64,000 nucleotides of DNA from Aliidiomarina maris (GTDB lineage: Bacteria; Pseudomonadota; Gammaproteobacteria; Enterobacterales; Alteromonadaceae), in assembly GCF_003987335.1 (NCBI RefSeq), contig NZ_PIPK01000004.1, forward strand, positions 62,001 to 126,000, read 5' to 3'. The notes beneath the pieces were generated by a model that searched no databases, was not told the DNA's origin, and was given only the letters and a program-made list of their open reading frames with translations. The stretch's first letter is position 1; every line of letters begins with the position of its first letter. The position numbers and the translations under genes were made by a program. Shown one piece after another: positions 49,486-60,329 of this stretch.

Positions 49486-50532
49486 TTAACCGCGAGACGC
49501 TGCTTTAGCGGCTAAGATTTCACGTGCCATTTCATCTGCAATTTCACCGGTAGGGCGGTTTTCTGCTTTAGCACGGGTAAAGATACGGTCAAGGGTGTCG
49601 TAAATAGCGCGCACACGTGCCGCAGTTTCCTCAGTGCTCATTGCTGAGGCTTCTGAACAGACGTGGATCACGCCACCTGCGTTGATAACGTAATCAGGTG
49701 CGTACAGAATACCCATATCTTGCACGATCTTATCATGCGCAGGCGTGGCTAATTGATTATTCGCCGAACCAGCAATAACCTTAGCGCCAATACGTTGTAA
49801 GGTGGCATCATTGACTGTGGCGCCAAGGGCACAGGGGGCAAAGATATCCATGTCGACATCATAAACGTCATCGATGCTGACCGCTGTGGCACCAAGCTCT
49901 TTGACTGCTTTATCCACGGCGTCTTGGTTGACATCACAGACGGTTAAAATAGCGCCTTCTTTCGCCAGGTAGGCCGCGAAGTCATAGCCGACCGCGCCAA
50001 TGCCTTGCACCGCAACCTTCAGGCCTTTTAAGTCGTCGCTACCAAAGGCGTGTTTGGCAGCTGCTTTAACGCCAAGATACGTACCTAATGCAGTATGCGG
50101 CGACGGATCGCCAGCTTTACCTTCGGTGCCAGCAACGAAGCGAGTTTGAGTAGCGACTAACTCAATGTCGCTGGTGCGAATGTTGACGTCTTCAGCAGTA
50201 ATGTATTTACCGCCCAGTGAATCAACAAAGCGGCCGTAAGCTTTGAATAGCTCAGGCGACTTATCAGTTTTTGCATTACCAATAATAACTGCTTTACCGC
50301 CGCCTAAAGGCAGGCCGGCCAACGCACTCTTGTAGGTCATCCCGCGTGAAAGACGCAATACGTCAGTCAATGCTTCTTCAGAACTTGCATAATTCCACAT
50401 CCTAGTACCGCCCAAAGAGGGGCCCATGGTGGTGTCGTGTACAGCAATAATAGCTTTCAAACCGGTAGCTTCATCGTGACAAAACACGACCTCTTCGTGG
50501 TTATCAAATTCTGCATGATCAAATACTGACAT
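49486..50532 (-). CDS. Leucine dehydrogenase-like amino acid dehydrogenase
   Basis: The product is a Glu/Leu/Phe/Val dehydrogenase-family enzyme of 348 residues. It has DTTMGPSLGGTRMW near residue 35, the catalytic Lys in RGMTYKSALAGLPLGGGKAV near 68, and the NAD-binding GIGAVGYDFA near 180. The length and motifs fit leucine dehydrogenase, which deaminates branched-chain amino acids with NAD; valine or phenylalanine as substrate cannot be excluded. The frame extends to 50571, but ATG 50532 (MSVFDHAEFDNHEEVVF) follows GGAA and fits the family start. Confidence 0.88.
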   Translation of the reverse strand: MSVFDHAEFDNHEEVVFCHDEATGLKAIIAVHDTTMGPSLGGTRMWNYASSEEALTDVLRLSRGMTYKSALAGLPLGGGKAVIIGNAKTDKSPELFKAYGRFVDSLGGKYITAEDVNIRTSDIELVATQTRFVAGTEGKAGDPSPHTALGTYLGVKAAAKHAFGSDDLKGLKVAVQGIGAVGYDFAAYLAKEGAILTVCDVNQDAVDKAVKELGATAVSIDDVYDVDMDIFAPCALGATVNDATLQRIGAKVIAGSANNQLATPAHDKIVQDMGILYAPDYVINAGGVIHVCSEASAMSTEETAARVRAIYDTLDRIFTRAKAENRPTGEIADEMAREILAAKAASRG

Positions 50533-50682
50533 AAGTTCCGTTGACCTCATTGTGTTGTTATATAAGACCACAATATCCGAGTGGCCTATGAAAATGCGCG
50601 TAAGCTACCACTTAAATGCAAGCAACTCCAGTTTCAACGATGCAAATTAGATAAAATTCGAACACTCGTTTAGCAACTAGAG

Positions 50683-50709
50683 TTTACACCGCGCTAGGCT
50701 AGATAAAAT
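50683..50709 (+). promoter_or_regulatory. Possible promoter of the DUF4826-like gene
   Basis: TTTACA at 50683-50688 and TAAAAT at 50704-50709 each match five of six consensus bases but are only 15 bases apart. The -10 region is part of a 10-base direct repeat, TAGATAAAAT, also found at 50648-50657. Confidence 0.4.
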
Positions 50710-50784
50710 AACGCCTGTAGGCTTCCAACTAAGAACGTAAGTTGGTAGGATTCAATTTTCAGGATGTAAAAAAGAAGTAGAATC

Positions 50785-51231
50785 ATGAGCGAAAAGCAAA
50801 CAACACAACAACAAAATCAACAGCCTGCTGCAATGACTGAAGAACAACGCCAAGAGTGGGTACGTACACAATTTCAAAATGCTAATCGCTATTTGGCCGA
50901 ACGTGGCTTGCTAAGCGAGACGATTCTTACCAAGGAGTCGCGTTATTTAGTGCCAGACATCGCAGTGTGGAAATTTAAACTGCAAAACGGTAAGCGGGTG
51001 TGGGTCATTAATGGCCGCGTCACCACCGACCATGTCAGCGCTGAAGCGGCCAAGACAGCACGAGAGGCGGTACGTTATTTTAGTTTTCAATGGCAACTGA
51101 AAGCCGAGAATATTGCGGCGTTGGGTGACGCAGCCGATACCACACAGCGCCAAATGGCGACTTTGTTAGTGCGTAATGCGGAAGCTCTATATCAGTTGTC
51201 AGATAACGAAAAATTATGGCAGCAGGCGTAA
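50785..51231 (+). CDS. DUF4826-like protein of unknown function
   Basis: The 148-residue product resembles the DUF4826 family, small proteins of Alteromonadales and relatives with no known role. The first 20 residues are Gln-rich and probably disordered. The rest is predicted helical with a central conserved-looking block IAVWKFKLQNGKRVWVINGRVTTDHV near residues 60-85 and an Ala-rich helix after it. It has no membrane segment or signal peptide, so it should be cytoplasmic. AAAAGAAGTAG is a weak ribosome binding site. The family name is from memory. Confidence 0.75.
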   Translation: MSEKQTTQQQNQQPAAMTEEQRQEWVRTQFQNANRYLAERGLLSETILTKESRYLVPDIAVWKFKLQNGKRVWVINGRVTTDHVSAEAAKTAREAVRYFSFQWQLKAENIAALGDAADTTQRQMATLLVRNAEALYQLSDNEKLWQQA

Positions 51232-51254
51232 TACCACGCCTACTACCGTCCTAG

Positions 51255-52421
51255 CTATGCGTCGTCGTCACCGACGAACCAGAAGCCCTCATTGAGTAAA
51301 TCAAGCATAAGCTGTCGCGCACTACCACTTTTGAGCAGTGGTAGTAGCGTCTGGCAGCTTATTTCCAGAGGCGTATTCACCAGAGTTTCAAAAAGTAGCT
51401 GACTGCTTTCATCAAGCGGCCATTGCTGAGCTTGTACTAAGCCGGTTAGTTGCCCATCCAATTTTGCAGTAATCATTCGCAAGCCTACCGCACGCTGAAG
51501 GGTGGCGTATTGCTGCAAGTAGCGGATTAAACCAGATTCAGTAACCTCTCGTTGCGGCCAAATCAAGAGCGGCGGACGAGGATTTTGCGACAACATATTA
51601 GCAATCACCGTATTAAGTAATTGATCATCTTCCAATCCAGAACGAATGAACTGGCGAAAATGCGCCATCTGTTTGTCACTCAAATGCCAGCTAGGCTGGT
51701 CTGAGTCGAGGATGTCGTTAGCATCCTGGTAGCGCGTTGCTAAAAGCTCTTGATCGAGTGCATGGTCTGCGAGAGCCGACAGCATTTCTGCTTGGCTGGG
51801 TGCACGAAAACCGACGGAGTAGTTCAAGCATTCAGTGATGCTTTCACCAGCGTGGGGAAAACCGGCTGGGATGTAAATCATATCGCCCGGGTTTAGCACG
51901 ACATCGATGTCAGCCACAAAACCTTCAATTTGCTTGAGCTCAGGGTGGGGCGTATGTACTTTGTAATTGCCACGAGCACCCACCTGCCAGCGACGCTGAC
52001 CTTGGCCTTGAATAATAAATACGTCGTACTGGTCCAGATGAGCGCCCACTCCACCACCAGGCGTTGAGTATGACACCATTAAGTCGTCAATGCGCCAGTC
52101 GGGAATAAATCTAAACGGTTCAAGCAGCGCTTGCGCTGGCGGGAAATGTTCATTGACCGCTTGCACTAATAGGGACCAGTGACTGTCACCCACGGCACTA
52201 AAATCTTCAATAGGTCCGTGGGTTAATTGCCATTGGTCGTCGGCATTTGAAACTAAGCGTGAGTCGACTCCTGGTTCTAAGCCGATGCCTGCTAATTCGT
52301 CGGCGCTAATCGGGTCGGCGAAGTCTGCAAATACTCGGCGAAAAACGCGGGGTTGTCGTTGCCAATCATGCGCCAGAAACTTCTTGGCGTCGAATACTGC
52401 ACGGTCAAATTCAAATGCCAT
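51255..52421 (-). CDS. roxA: Ribosomal protein L16 arginine hydroxylase
   Basis: RoxA (YcfD) is a 2-oxoglutarate and iron dependent JmjC-type oxygenase that hydroxylates an arginine of L16. The 388-residue product has the metal ligands His and Asp in GAHLDQYDVF near residue 127 and the second His in GFPHAGES near 188, in a cupin fold. A winged-helix domain follows (about 300-388). It is 11 bases downstream of purB, on the same strand, so probably cotranscribed. Confidence 0.92.
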   Translation of the reverse strand: MAFEFDRAVFDAKKFLAHDWQRQPRVFRRVFADFADPISADELAGIGLEPGVDSRLVSNADDQWQLTHGPIEDFSAVGDSHWSLLVQAVNEHFPPAQALLEPFRFIPDWRIDDLMVSYSTPGGGVGAHLDQYDVFIIQGQGQRRWQVGARGNYKVHTPHPELKQIEGFVADIDVVLNPGDMIYIPAGFPHAGESITECLNYSVGFRAPSQAEMLSALADHALDQELLATRYQDANDILDSDQPSWHLSDKQMAHFRQFIRSGLEDDQLLNTVIANMLSQNPRPPLLIWPQREVTESGLIRYLQQYATLQRAVGLRMITAKLDGQLTGLVQAQQWPLDESSQLLFETLVNTPLEISCQTLLPLLKSGSARQLMLDLLNEGFWFVGDDDA

Positions 52422-52432
52422 GTTTACAAGCC

Positions 52433-53851
<1,419 letters not shown>

Positions 53852-53867
53852 TCAAAAGTTATTCGTG

Positions 53868-54539
53868 TTATGCGTCGGTCGATTCATTGGGTTCAGGTAA
53901 CTGGCCGATCGCGTGGAGTAATTCCTTGGTCGCAAGTAGCATCTGGCGGCGGTTAAAAATCACTTGGCGGCGTTTACCGCCTAACTGGCGCCATAGCACC
54001 GCACTTCGAATACCTGCCAATAGCACCGCGCGAATCCGATTTTGCACGCTGGTTTGACGTAAGTGTTCAGGATTGCCTTGGATTTGTATGCGCGGCCCTA
54101 GCGGACTAATAATGTCGGAGTACACGCCAGCCATATTGGCAATAACATCACTGGCCGTGAAATTGAACTCGTCGCGTTGACGTTTAATTTGATTCATTGC
54201 CTCGCCCAGGCGCTGCATTGCCTGAGGTTGTTTGGCTAGGCGGCGCTCAAGTTGCAGCATGCCAATCACGTAACGGGTTTGCTCGACGTCCTTGTCACCG
54301 GGTGCATCTAATTGACGCAGTAAAACCTTGAGCCCAGGCACTAGTGCAGAAAGCGGCTGATAAATATCTTCGGTTTGAGCTGCGTCTAGAATAAGTAGAG
54401 AATCAAATAGTACATCGCTGGCGTCATGCGGGGTGACTTGACCACGGCGGGCCAATTGCTGGGCACAGACCGACGCTAAACACATGCCGGCAAATGCCAG
54501 CATGCGTTGGTGCCAAAGGTTGACTGCCACTTGGCTCAT
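53868..54539 (-). CDS. hflD: High frequency lysogenization protein HflD
   Basis: HflD is a helical peripheral membrane protein. In E. coli it binds the lambda CII protein, and its own cellular role is not clear. The 223-residue product is all-helical with the family features [16 protein letters not shown] near residue 16 and [12 protein letters not shown] near 150 followed by [21 protein letters not shown]-like sequence. ATGA joins it to mnmA upstream. Confidence 0.92.
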   Translation of the reverse strand: MSQVAVNLWHQRMLAFAGMCLASVCAQQLARRGQVTPHDASDVLFDSLLILDAAQTEDIYQPLSALVPGLKVLLRQLDAPGDKDVEQTRYVIGMLQLERRLAKQPQAMQRLGEAMNQIKRQRDEFNFTASDVIANMAGVYSDIISPLGPRIQIQGNPEHLRQTSVQNRIRAVLLAGIRSAVLWRQLGGKRRQVIFNRRQMLLATKELLHAIGQLPEPNESTDA

Positions 54540-55663
54540 AATGCGACCTCGTGATCAGTAATACGCGCGTCAATAATACCACCACCTAAACATACGTCGC
54601 CGCTATAAAATACCGCCGACTGGCCTGGGGTAACCGCAGCCACTGGCGCATCGAACATTACTTCAATGGTGTCTTGATCAATCACTTTGATTTGGCACGG
54701 GATATCTTGTTGGCGATAACGGGTTTTCACTGTACATGCGAGACCTTCGTGCAATGCTTCGCGTGCAACCCAATGTAGTTGCTTGGCAATTAAGCCCCGT
54801 GAAAACAAGCGTGGATGGTTTTTGCCTTGCGCGACGACCAACTGGTTGGCGGCAACGTCTTTGTCTACCACGTACCAAGGATCTTCGCTGGCATCAGCAA
54901 GCCCGCCAATGTGCAGGCCTTTGCGTTGCCCTAATGTGTGATACATCAAGCCTTGATGGCTACCTAACACGGTGCCATCCACACTCACGATGTCGCCTGG
55001 CTGGGCGGGTAAGTATTGCTGTAAAAAGTCTTTGAATTTGCGCTCGCCAATAAAGCAAATACCGGTGGAATCTTTTTTGTCATGGGTGACAAGATCCTGC
55101 GCTTCGGCGATTTTACGCACTTCAGGCTTCGGTAAATGGCCAACAGGAAATAACGTTTGCGCAATATGCTCATGGGAAAGGGTATATAAAAAATAACTTT
55201 GGTCTTTGTTATCGTCTAAACCGCGAATAAGCTCCCACGTGCTGCCATTAAAACGGCGCTGGCAATAATGCCCAGTCGCTATGTAATCTGCGCCTAATGC
55301 CTCAGCAGCGAATTCTAGAAACGCTTTAAACTTAATTTCTTTGTTACACATGATATCTGGGTTCGGGGTGCGCCCAGCTTTATACTCTTGCAAAAAGTAT
55401 TCAAACACATTGTCCCAGTATTCAGCGGCGAAGTTGACGGTGTGCAACTCAATACCTAATTTTTTGCATACCGCTTCGGCATCCGCTAGGTCAGTTGCAG
55501 CGGCGCAATATTCATCAGTGTCGTCTTCTTCCCAGTTTTTCATAAACAGGCCTTCGACCTGATAACCCTGCTGCTGCAGCAAATACGCCGATACAGACGA
55601 GTCAACACCGCCGGACATACCAACGATGACTTTAATTTGGGAAGGATCTCGATGTTCTTGCAC
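54536..55663 (-). CDS. mnmA: tRNA 2-thiouridylase MnmA
   Basis: MnmA thiolates uridine 34 of Lys, Glu and Gln tRNAs. From GTG 55663 the product has 375 residues (E. coli 368). It has the PP-loop [12 protein letters not shown] near residue 13, the catalytic Cys pair in [11 protein letters not shown] near 103 and [11 protein letters not shown] near 200, and TPGQSAVFY near 345. The frame is open to a GTG at 55690, but the chosen GTG has AAAGGTGG eight bases upstream. It overlaps hflD by four bases. Confidence 0.93.
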   Translation of the reverse strand: MQEHRDPSQIKVIVGMSGGVDSSVSAYLLQQQGYQVEGLFMKNWEEDDTDEYCAAATDLADAEAVCKKLGIELHTVNFAAEYWDNVFEYFLQEYKAGRTPNPDIMCNKEIKFKAFLEFAAEALGADYIATGHYCQRRFNGSTWELIRGLDDNKDQSYFLYTLSHEHIAQTLFPVGHLPKPEVRKIAEAQDLVTHDKKDSTGICFIGERKFKDFLQQYLPAQPGDIVSVDGTVLGSHQGLMYHTLGQRKGLHIGGLADASEDPWYVVDKDVAANQLVVAQGKNHPRLFSRGLIAKQLHWVAREALHEGLACTVKTRYRQQDIPCQIKVIDQDTIEVMFDAPVAAVTPGQSAVFYSGDVCLGGGIIDARITDHEVAL

Positions 55664-55746
55664 GTTCGTAACCACCTTTTTGTTGCACACTTACCGATGC
55701 AATAGCCCTTAAATATACCGCGCGGATTCTATCACTTTTAGCTTAG

Positions 55747-55769
55747 GCTTGCCACGTTTCAAGGCAAGC
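55747..55769 (-). other. Hairpin between rluE and mnmA
   Basis: GCTTGCC at 55747-55753 pairs with GGCAAGC at 55763-55769 around a 9-base loop. On the minus strand it lies directly after rluE but lacks a T-run. The gap from rluE to mnmA is only 113 bases and holds no nudJ, which sits here in E. coli. Confidence 0.5.
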
Positions 55770-55776
55770 ACTGCAC

Positions 55777-56400
55777 TTACTTAGCGACGTTGAACTTCAC
55801 ATCCTGATAATGACCAGGCGCCAAGTTATGCAAACAAATATCGCCAATTTGATAGCGAATTAAACGTAAAGTAGGGTGGCCAACGTGCGCTGTCATTCGG
55901 CGTACTTGTCGATTTCGGCCTTCGGTAATGGTCAGTTTCAGCCAGACATCGGTAATATGCTTACGCACTCGCACGGCAGGTTCGCGTGGCCACAACCAGT
56001 CTGGTGGTTCGACTTGTTCGACCAAGGCTGGTCGCGTTGGTCCATCTTTTAAAGTCACGCCTCGGCGCAAAGCATTGAGCGCGGCTTCATCAGGTTCGCG
56101 CTCTACCAACACAAAGTAAGTCTTTGGCATTTTGTGCGCAGGGTCTGCAATCTTCGCCTGCAAACGCCCGTCGTTGGTCAGCAGTAGTAGCCCCTCGCTG
56201 TCTTTATCTAAGCGACCAGCGGGGTAAACGTCGGGCACATCAATGTAATCTTTCAATGTGCGATCATTTACTTCACCACTGAATTGGCTCAGCACATTAA
56301 ACGGCTTATTAAATGCAATGAGCCGTGGCTGACTTGGGCGAGGGCGGCGCATGGATTTGCTCGGCTGCTGCGAACGGCGTGCTGTGCGAGTGGTTTTCAT
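55777..56400 (-). CDS. rluE: 23S rRNA pseudouridine synthase E
   Basis: RluE makes pseudouridine 2457 of 23S rRNA in E. coli. From ATG 56400 the product has 207 residues with a basic tail at the start (about 1-28), then [13 protein letters not shown], the catalytic Asp in [16 protein letters not shown] near residue 60, and [22 protein letters not shown] near 155. The frame is open to 56502, but the extra residues have no counterpart I recognise. It is divergent from the membrane-protein gene that follows. Confidence 0.93.
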   Translation of the reverse strand: MKTTRTARRSQQPSKSMRRPRPSQPRLIAFNKPFNVLSQFSGEVNDRTLKDYIDVPDVYPAGRLDKDSEGLLLLTNDGRLQAKIADPAHKMPKTYFVLVEREPDEAALNALRRGVTLKDGPTRPALVEQVEPPDWLWPREPAVRVRKHITDVWLKLTITEGRNRQVRRMTAHVGHPTLRLIRYQIGDICLHNLAPGHYQDVKFNVAK

Positions 56401-56519
56401 CGGGTAAACATTCTCTCGGTTCGATTGGCTAAACGCCTCGGACGTAGCATTAATGTGCGTGTCTGAGTTACTATACACGCAAACATTGAGGCTGAATGAC
56501 ATTTAGGTGGTAAGTATAC

Positions 56520-57308
56520 ATGAAAGAGCAGCAGCGCGTGGGTGGAAGTCTTGAGCGAGCACTTCAAGACAATCATCAGTTCAATCCTGTAGACGTTTTG
56601 AAAGAAGCATTCAACACCACGAAATCAACCTTTGCTTCAATCGTTGGCGCCGTGGTGCTGGCCCTTGCGGTATTTTTTGTGGTGCTGCTGCTGGCATTGC
56701 AACTATTTGTCGGCGCCCCCGATATCGAAGACTCGCGCACTGTGATGGTGGTGATGCTGGTACAAACCTTGGTGGTGCCACCACTTTTTGCAGCGGTTCA
56801 TGTCATGGGCATGATGCATGCCGTGGGTAAGCGTACTCAGGTATCCGATGTGTTTCGTTTTGTTCGCCAACCATTCAATTTTATTCTTATCGCGCTTATC
56901 ACACAGATAATCAATCAGTTGGTAGCTGGCGTACTGCCTACCATACTGAGTTTAGCGGTGCTTGGGTTCGTTGCAGTTACCTTGTCGATGGCAGTACCTT
57001 TGGCTGCCGAATATCGGTTATCTCCGATAGAAGCGATTCGCTGCTCGTTTATCGCTGTGATCAAACGTTTTGCTTCATTCTTGTTGGTCTATGCGATTAT
57101 GTTTGCGCTATTTTTACTGGGCCTGTTTACCTTCGGTTTAGCATGGATTTTTATCGTGCCGATGTTCTATAACGTCAAGGGCATCATGTATCGCGATGTA
57201 TTTGGTATCGCCATTGATAGCGACGCGGACGACATGCAAATCAATAGTGAATCAACTCATCAGCCTCAAGCACAAAAGCCGGATGACAATGGTCGCTGGG
57301 ACGCATAA
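56520..57308 (+). CDS. Uncharacterised multi-pass membrane protein
   Basis: I cannot assign a function to this 262-residue protein. It has about five to six membrane helices, at about residues 38-62, 76-98, 118-138, 140-162 and 185-222. The first 35 residues are soluble (with NPVDVLKEAFNTTKS), and the tail after about residue 235 is acidic and polar, rich in Asp, Gln and Ser. Proteins of this size and pattern are often annotated as hypothetical membrane proteins in Shewanella and Idiomarina. A weak GGTGG lies before the ATG. Its neighbours (rluE divergent, bax downstream 89 bases) give no clear clue. Confidence 0.8.
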   Translation: MKEQQRVGGSLERALQDNHQFNPVDVLKEAFNTTKSTFASIVGAVVLALAVFFVVLLLALQLFVGAPDIEDSRTVMVVMLVQTLVVPPLFAAVHVMGMMHAVGKRTQVSDVFRFVRQPFNFILIALITQIINQLVAGVLPTILSLAVLGFVAVTLSMAVPLAAEYRLSPIEAIRCSFIAVIKRFASFLLVYAIMFALFLLGLFTFGLAWIFIVPMFYNVKGIMYRDVFGIAIDSDADDMQINSESTHQPQAQKPDDNGRWDA

Positions 57309-57362
57309 AGCGCGCTGAATGGTCGATAAATTGCGATAGGTGAATTGTAAAGCAAACTAGGG

Positions 57363-57368
57363 TATACT
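57363..57368 (+). promoter_or_regulatory. Possible -10 box of bax
   Basis: TATACT at 57363-57368 matches five of six bases of the -10 consensus. I see no good -35 box at 16 to 18 bases before it, so the call is tentative. Confidence 0.35.
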
Positions 57369-57397
57369 AACGGTGATTAATCCAACGAGGATAGTGC

Positions 57398-58279
57398 ATG
57401 AAGTTAGTTGTCAGAAGTCTTTCAGCTATCGCAGTGGCAGCAGCTCTGGCTGTGCCATTCGTACAATTCGAAGCATACGATGCCGCTACTGGCTACACCA
57501 GTGAGCGCGGTAAGGCCGTTGCTTTAAAGAAAAACAGCCGTCAACAGCAGCAAGATTTGCCCGCTATTTATCGCAGGTTATCAACCCGAACTCAGGACGT
57601 ACCTGATTTTGCTGAGATCTATGACGTCAACGAACGCAAGCGTGAATTTTTCGCGTACTTGCTACCAGCAATTGAAGAAACCAATCAACGCATTTTAGCC
57701 CAGCGCGAGATGTTGGCTACCTTGCATGACAAATACCGTGCTGGCGAGACTTTATCGCGTGAAGAGCGGGATTGGATTTCGCGCTTGGCCGACTATTACC
57801 GTGTCGATGCCGATTCCATGCAACAGCGCTTTCAAGTGTTAGCGCGCCGTGTCGATATCGTGCCAGAAACCGTGGTTCTGATTCAGGCTGCGAATGAGTC
57901 AGGTTGGGGGACATCGCGTTTTGCACGTGAAGGCCTGAATTTCTTTGGCCAATGGTGTTGGACCGAAGGCTGTGGAATCGTGCCTGCAGCACGCCCAGAC
58001 GGCCAAGTTTACGAAGTCCGCCGCTTTGAGAGTATGGAAGCGTCGGTGGTTGCGTTTGTGCGTAATTTAAATACCCACTTTGCTTATCAAGAACTACGGG
58101 CCATGCGATTAGAAGAGCGCCAAATGGATGATCGCGTGAGTTCAGACACCATTACTGCGGGCTTAATGAGTTATTCAGAGCGTGGTCAGGATTATATCGA
58201 CGAGCTGAACCAAATGATCCGCATCAACCAGCCGATTATTGAAGAAGTACAGAGTGCTTGGTTAGATGTCGGTATTTAA
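57398..58279 (+). CDS. bax: Bax-like glucosaminidase, exported
   Basis: Bax belongs to the peptidoglycan-cleaving glucosaminidase family (GH73 type). The 293-residue product starts with a signal peptide (MKLVVRSLSAIAVAAALAVP, to about residue 24). The catalytic Glu is in IQAANESGWGTSRFAREG near residue 168, followed by NFFGQWCWTEGCG, where the two Cys may form a disulfide. The periplasmic or outer-membrane location is inferred from the signal peptide. AACGAGG precedes the ATG. Confidence 0.9.
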   Translation: MKLVVRSLSAIAVAAALAVPFVQFEAYDAATGYTSERGKAVALKKNSRQQQQDLPAIYRRLSTRTQDVPDFAEIYDVNERKREFFAYLLPAIEETNQRILAQREMLATLHDKYRAGETLSREERDWISRLADYYRVDADSMQQRFQVLARRVDIVPETVVLIQAANESGWGTSRFAREGLNFFGQWCWTEGCGIVPAARPDGQVYEVRRFESMEASVVAFVRNLNTHFAYQELRAMRLEERQMDDRVSSDTITAGLMSYSERGQDYIDELNQMIRINQPIIEEVQSAWLDVGI

Positions 58280-58304
58280 GTCTACCTAGCCTGCACTGAA
58301 TAGC

Positions 58305-58335
58305 AAAAAAGCCGACTCTGAGAGTCGGCTTTTTT
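58305..58335. terminator. Bidirectional terminator between bax and ttcA
   Basis: AAAAAAGCCGACTC at 58305-58318 pairs with GAGTCGGCTTTTTT at 58322-58335 around TGA. It ends both bax (plus) and ttcA (minus). Confidence 0.94.
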
Positions 58336-58354
58336 GATCAGGCAGCGCCAGTTA

Positions 58355-59263
58355 TCACGCATTCGCTACCTGAATCACCTGAATTTGCTCAGCGTCTTCG
58401 TCTTCAGTTTGAAACGAGTGCGACCCTGGCAAAGTAGGCTGGTCAAACGCGGTGTCGCCATGCGTTTGGGCGGTTGCGCTGGCTTGAGCGAAGTCGAATA
58501 ATGTTGGGTCCGCCAAATGCGATGGCACCACGTTCGTTAAGGCTTTAAACATGCTCTCAATTCGGCCTGGATATTGTCTATCCCACTGACGCAGCATTTC
58601 TTTAATTTGCTTACGCTGCAGGTTTTCCTGCGAGCCGCATAAATTGCACGGAATGATAGGGTAGCCTTGGGCTTGAGCGTAACGCTCAATGTCTTTTTCT
58701 TTGACATACGCAAGTGGGCGAATCACCACATGCTCGCCGTTATCGCTGACCAACTTAGGCGGCATAGATTTCAGCGAACCGCCATGAAACATATTTAAAA
58801 ACAGAGTTTCCAGCATATCATCACGATGATGCCCAAGAGCAATTTTCGTCGCCCCCAGCTCTTTGGCCGTGCGATATAAAATACCACGACGTAAGCGCGA
58901 GCATAGTGCGCAGGTTGTTTTACCTTCTGGCACTTTTTCTTTCACAATTGCGTAGGTATTTTCTTCAACTATTTTATAGTCAACGCCAAGCTTATCCAGA
59001 TACTCAGGCAGCACGTGCTCTGGAAAGCCAGGTTGCTTTTGATCGAGGTTGACTGCCACAATAGAGAATTGAATAGGCGCCACTTTCTGCAAATACTGCA
59101 AAGTAGTTAACAGGGTGTAGCTGTCCTTACCACCTGACAAGCACACCATCACCTTATCGCCGTCTTCAATCATACCGAAGTCGCCGACTGCTTGACCGGT
59201 CTGGCGGCGAATCCGCTTTTCCAGTTTGTTGATACTATATTGCTGCTTTGCTTCAGTGGACAT
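58355..59263 (-). CDS. ttcA: tRNA 2-thiocytidine synthetase
   Basis: TtcA inserts sulfur at cytidine 32 of some tRNAs and uses an iron-sulfur cluster. The 302-residue product has the PP-loop [12 protein letters not shown] near residue 40, and two CxxC pairs: CALCSRL near 120 and CNLCGSQ near 208, which hold the cluster. The C-terminal 50 residues are variable. The order ttcA-uspE-fnr is common in gammaproteobacteria. Confidence 0.95.
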   Translation of the reverse strand: MSTEAKQQYSINKLEKRIRRQTGQAVGDFGMIEDGDKVMVCLSGGKDSYTLLTTLQYLQKVAPIQFSIVAVNLDQKQPGFPEHVLPEYLDKLGVDYKIVEENTYAIVKEKVPEGKTTCALCSRLRRGILYRTAKELGATKIALGHHRDDMLETLFLNMFHGGSLKSMPPKLVSDNGEHVVIRPLAYVKEKDIERYAQAQGYPIIPCNLCGSQENLQRKQIKEMLRQWDRQYPGRIESMFKALTNVVPSHLADPTLFDFAQASATAQTHGDTAFDQPTLPGSHSFQTEDEDAEQIQVIQVANA

Positions 59264-59352
59264 GGTGCACCCAATGCCTGCGTTAACTCAAAATGGGCGC
59301 TAGTATACCTAGCTCAAGTGCCACTGACAATTTACTCACCCTGTATCCGTGA

Positions 59353-60273
59353 TTAATTTACTGGTGAAGTAAATCCTTCCGGCTTAATTGCTAACACGTC
59401 ACAGTTAAGTTGCTCAATGACATGCTCAGCCGTATTGCCAAGCAGCGCTGCAGTAAACCCGGTTCGGCCAATAGTGCCTATTACCACGAGCTCAGCGTCA
59501 ATGTCTTGGGCAAGCGCTGGAATCTGATCCTCGGCTAGACCTTCTTTGACATGCAGGTGGTGGTGGGACAGATTCCTCTCATTGGCAAGCTTCGAAAGCG
59601 ATTCAGCATGGTACGTGCGAACGTTAGCTTGGTAGTCACTGGTATCGAATTCAGGAATTTCAATCGCCATATTGAGTGGTGCACTTGGGTAGCAATTGAT
59701 GACATGCAGTTCAGCGGTAAGCTGCTGCGCCATATGGTCAGCTGCGGTTAGGATACGTTGGTTGAGGGACTGGTGCGCACTGTCTTCGGCACCGGCATTA
59801 ACCGCCGCAATGATTTGACCGTTGGGTGGCCATTCATGTTCTTTGACTAAAAGCACTGGGCAAGGCGCTTTGCGCAATAAATGCCAATCGGTGGGTGTAA
59901 ATAATACGCTTTGCAATTTATCGTGACGCCGCGTGCCTTTGATAAGCAAATCATGCTGACCTTGAATGCAGCATTTGATGATGGCTTCAAACGGGCGGTG
60001 ATGCCAGACCACTTGGATATCGATGCTTAAGTGGCGGGTATCATACTGGGTCAGTAATTCATCAACCCAAGCTTTACGCTCTTCAACTAACGCGGCGCGC
60101 ATATTCTCACGCTCCTGACCCGATAACATGGTGGTCATTTCGTAAGAAAAATCATAGATAGACACGAACAAGGTGAGCGAGGCTTGCTCCATTCTGGCTA
60201 AGCGTATAGCGCGCGCCAACGCATTTTGCTGTTCTTGATGCGGGTCTAAAACAACCAATAAGCGCTGATACAT
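59353..60273 (-). CDS. uspE: Universal stress protein E
   Basis: UspE is a tandem universal stress protein. The 306-residue product has two Usp domains: about residues 1-140 (start YQRLLVVLDPHQEQQNALARA) and 155-300, the second with the ATP-type motif VVIGTIGRTGFTAALLGNTAEHVIEQL near 265. GGAGG precedes the ATG by 4 to 5 bases. In E. coli uspE lies next to fnr and helps survive stress, and here it is 56 bases downstream of fnr. Confidence 0.94.
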   Translation of the reverse strand: MYQRLLVVLDPHQEQQNALARAIRLARMEQASLTLFVSIYDFSYEMTTMLSGQERENMRAALVEERKAWVDELLTQYDTRHLSIDIQVVWHHRPFEAIIKCCIQGQHDLLIKGTRRHDKLQSVLFTPTDWHLLRKAPCPVLLVKEHEWPPNGQIIAAVNAGAEDSAHQSLNQRILTAADHMAQQLTAELHVINCYPSAPLNMAIEIPEFDTSDYQANVRTYHAESLSKLANERNLSHHHLHVKEGLAEDQIPALAQDIDAELVVIGTIGRTGFTAALLGNTAEHVIEQLNCDVLAIKPEGFTSPVN

Positions 60274-60329
60274 AATGCCTCCGACGGTATATAACTCGTT
60301 ATAAGCATAGTGTAGCTGCAGCCAGTTTG

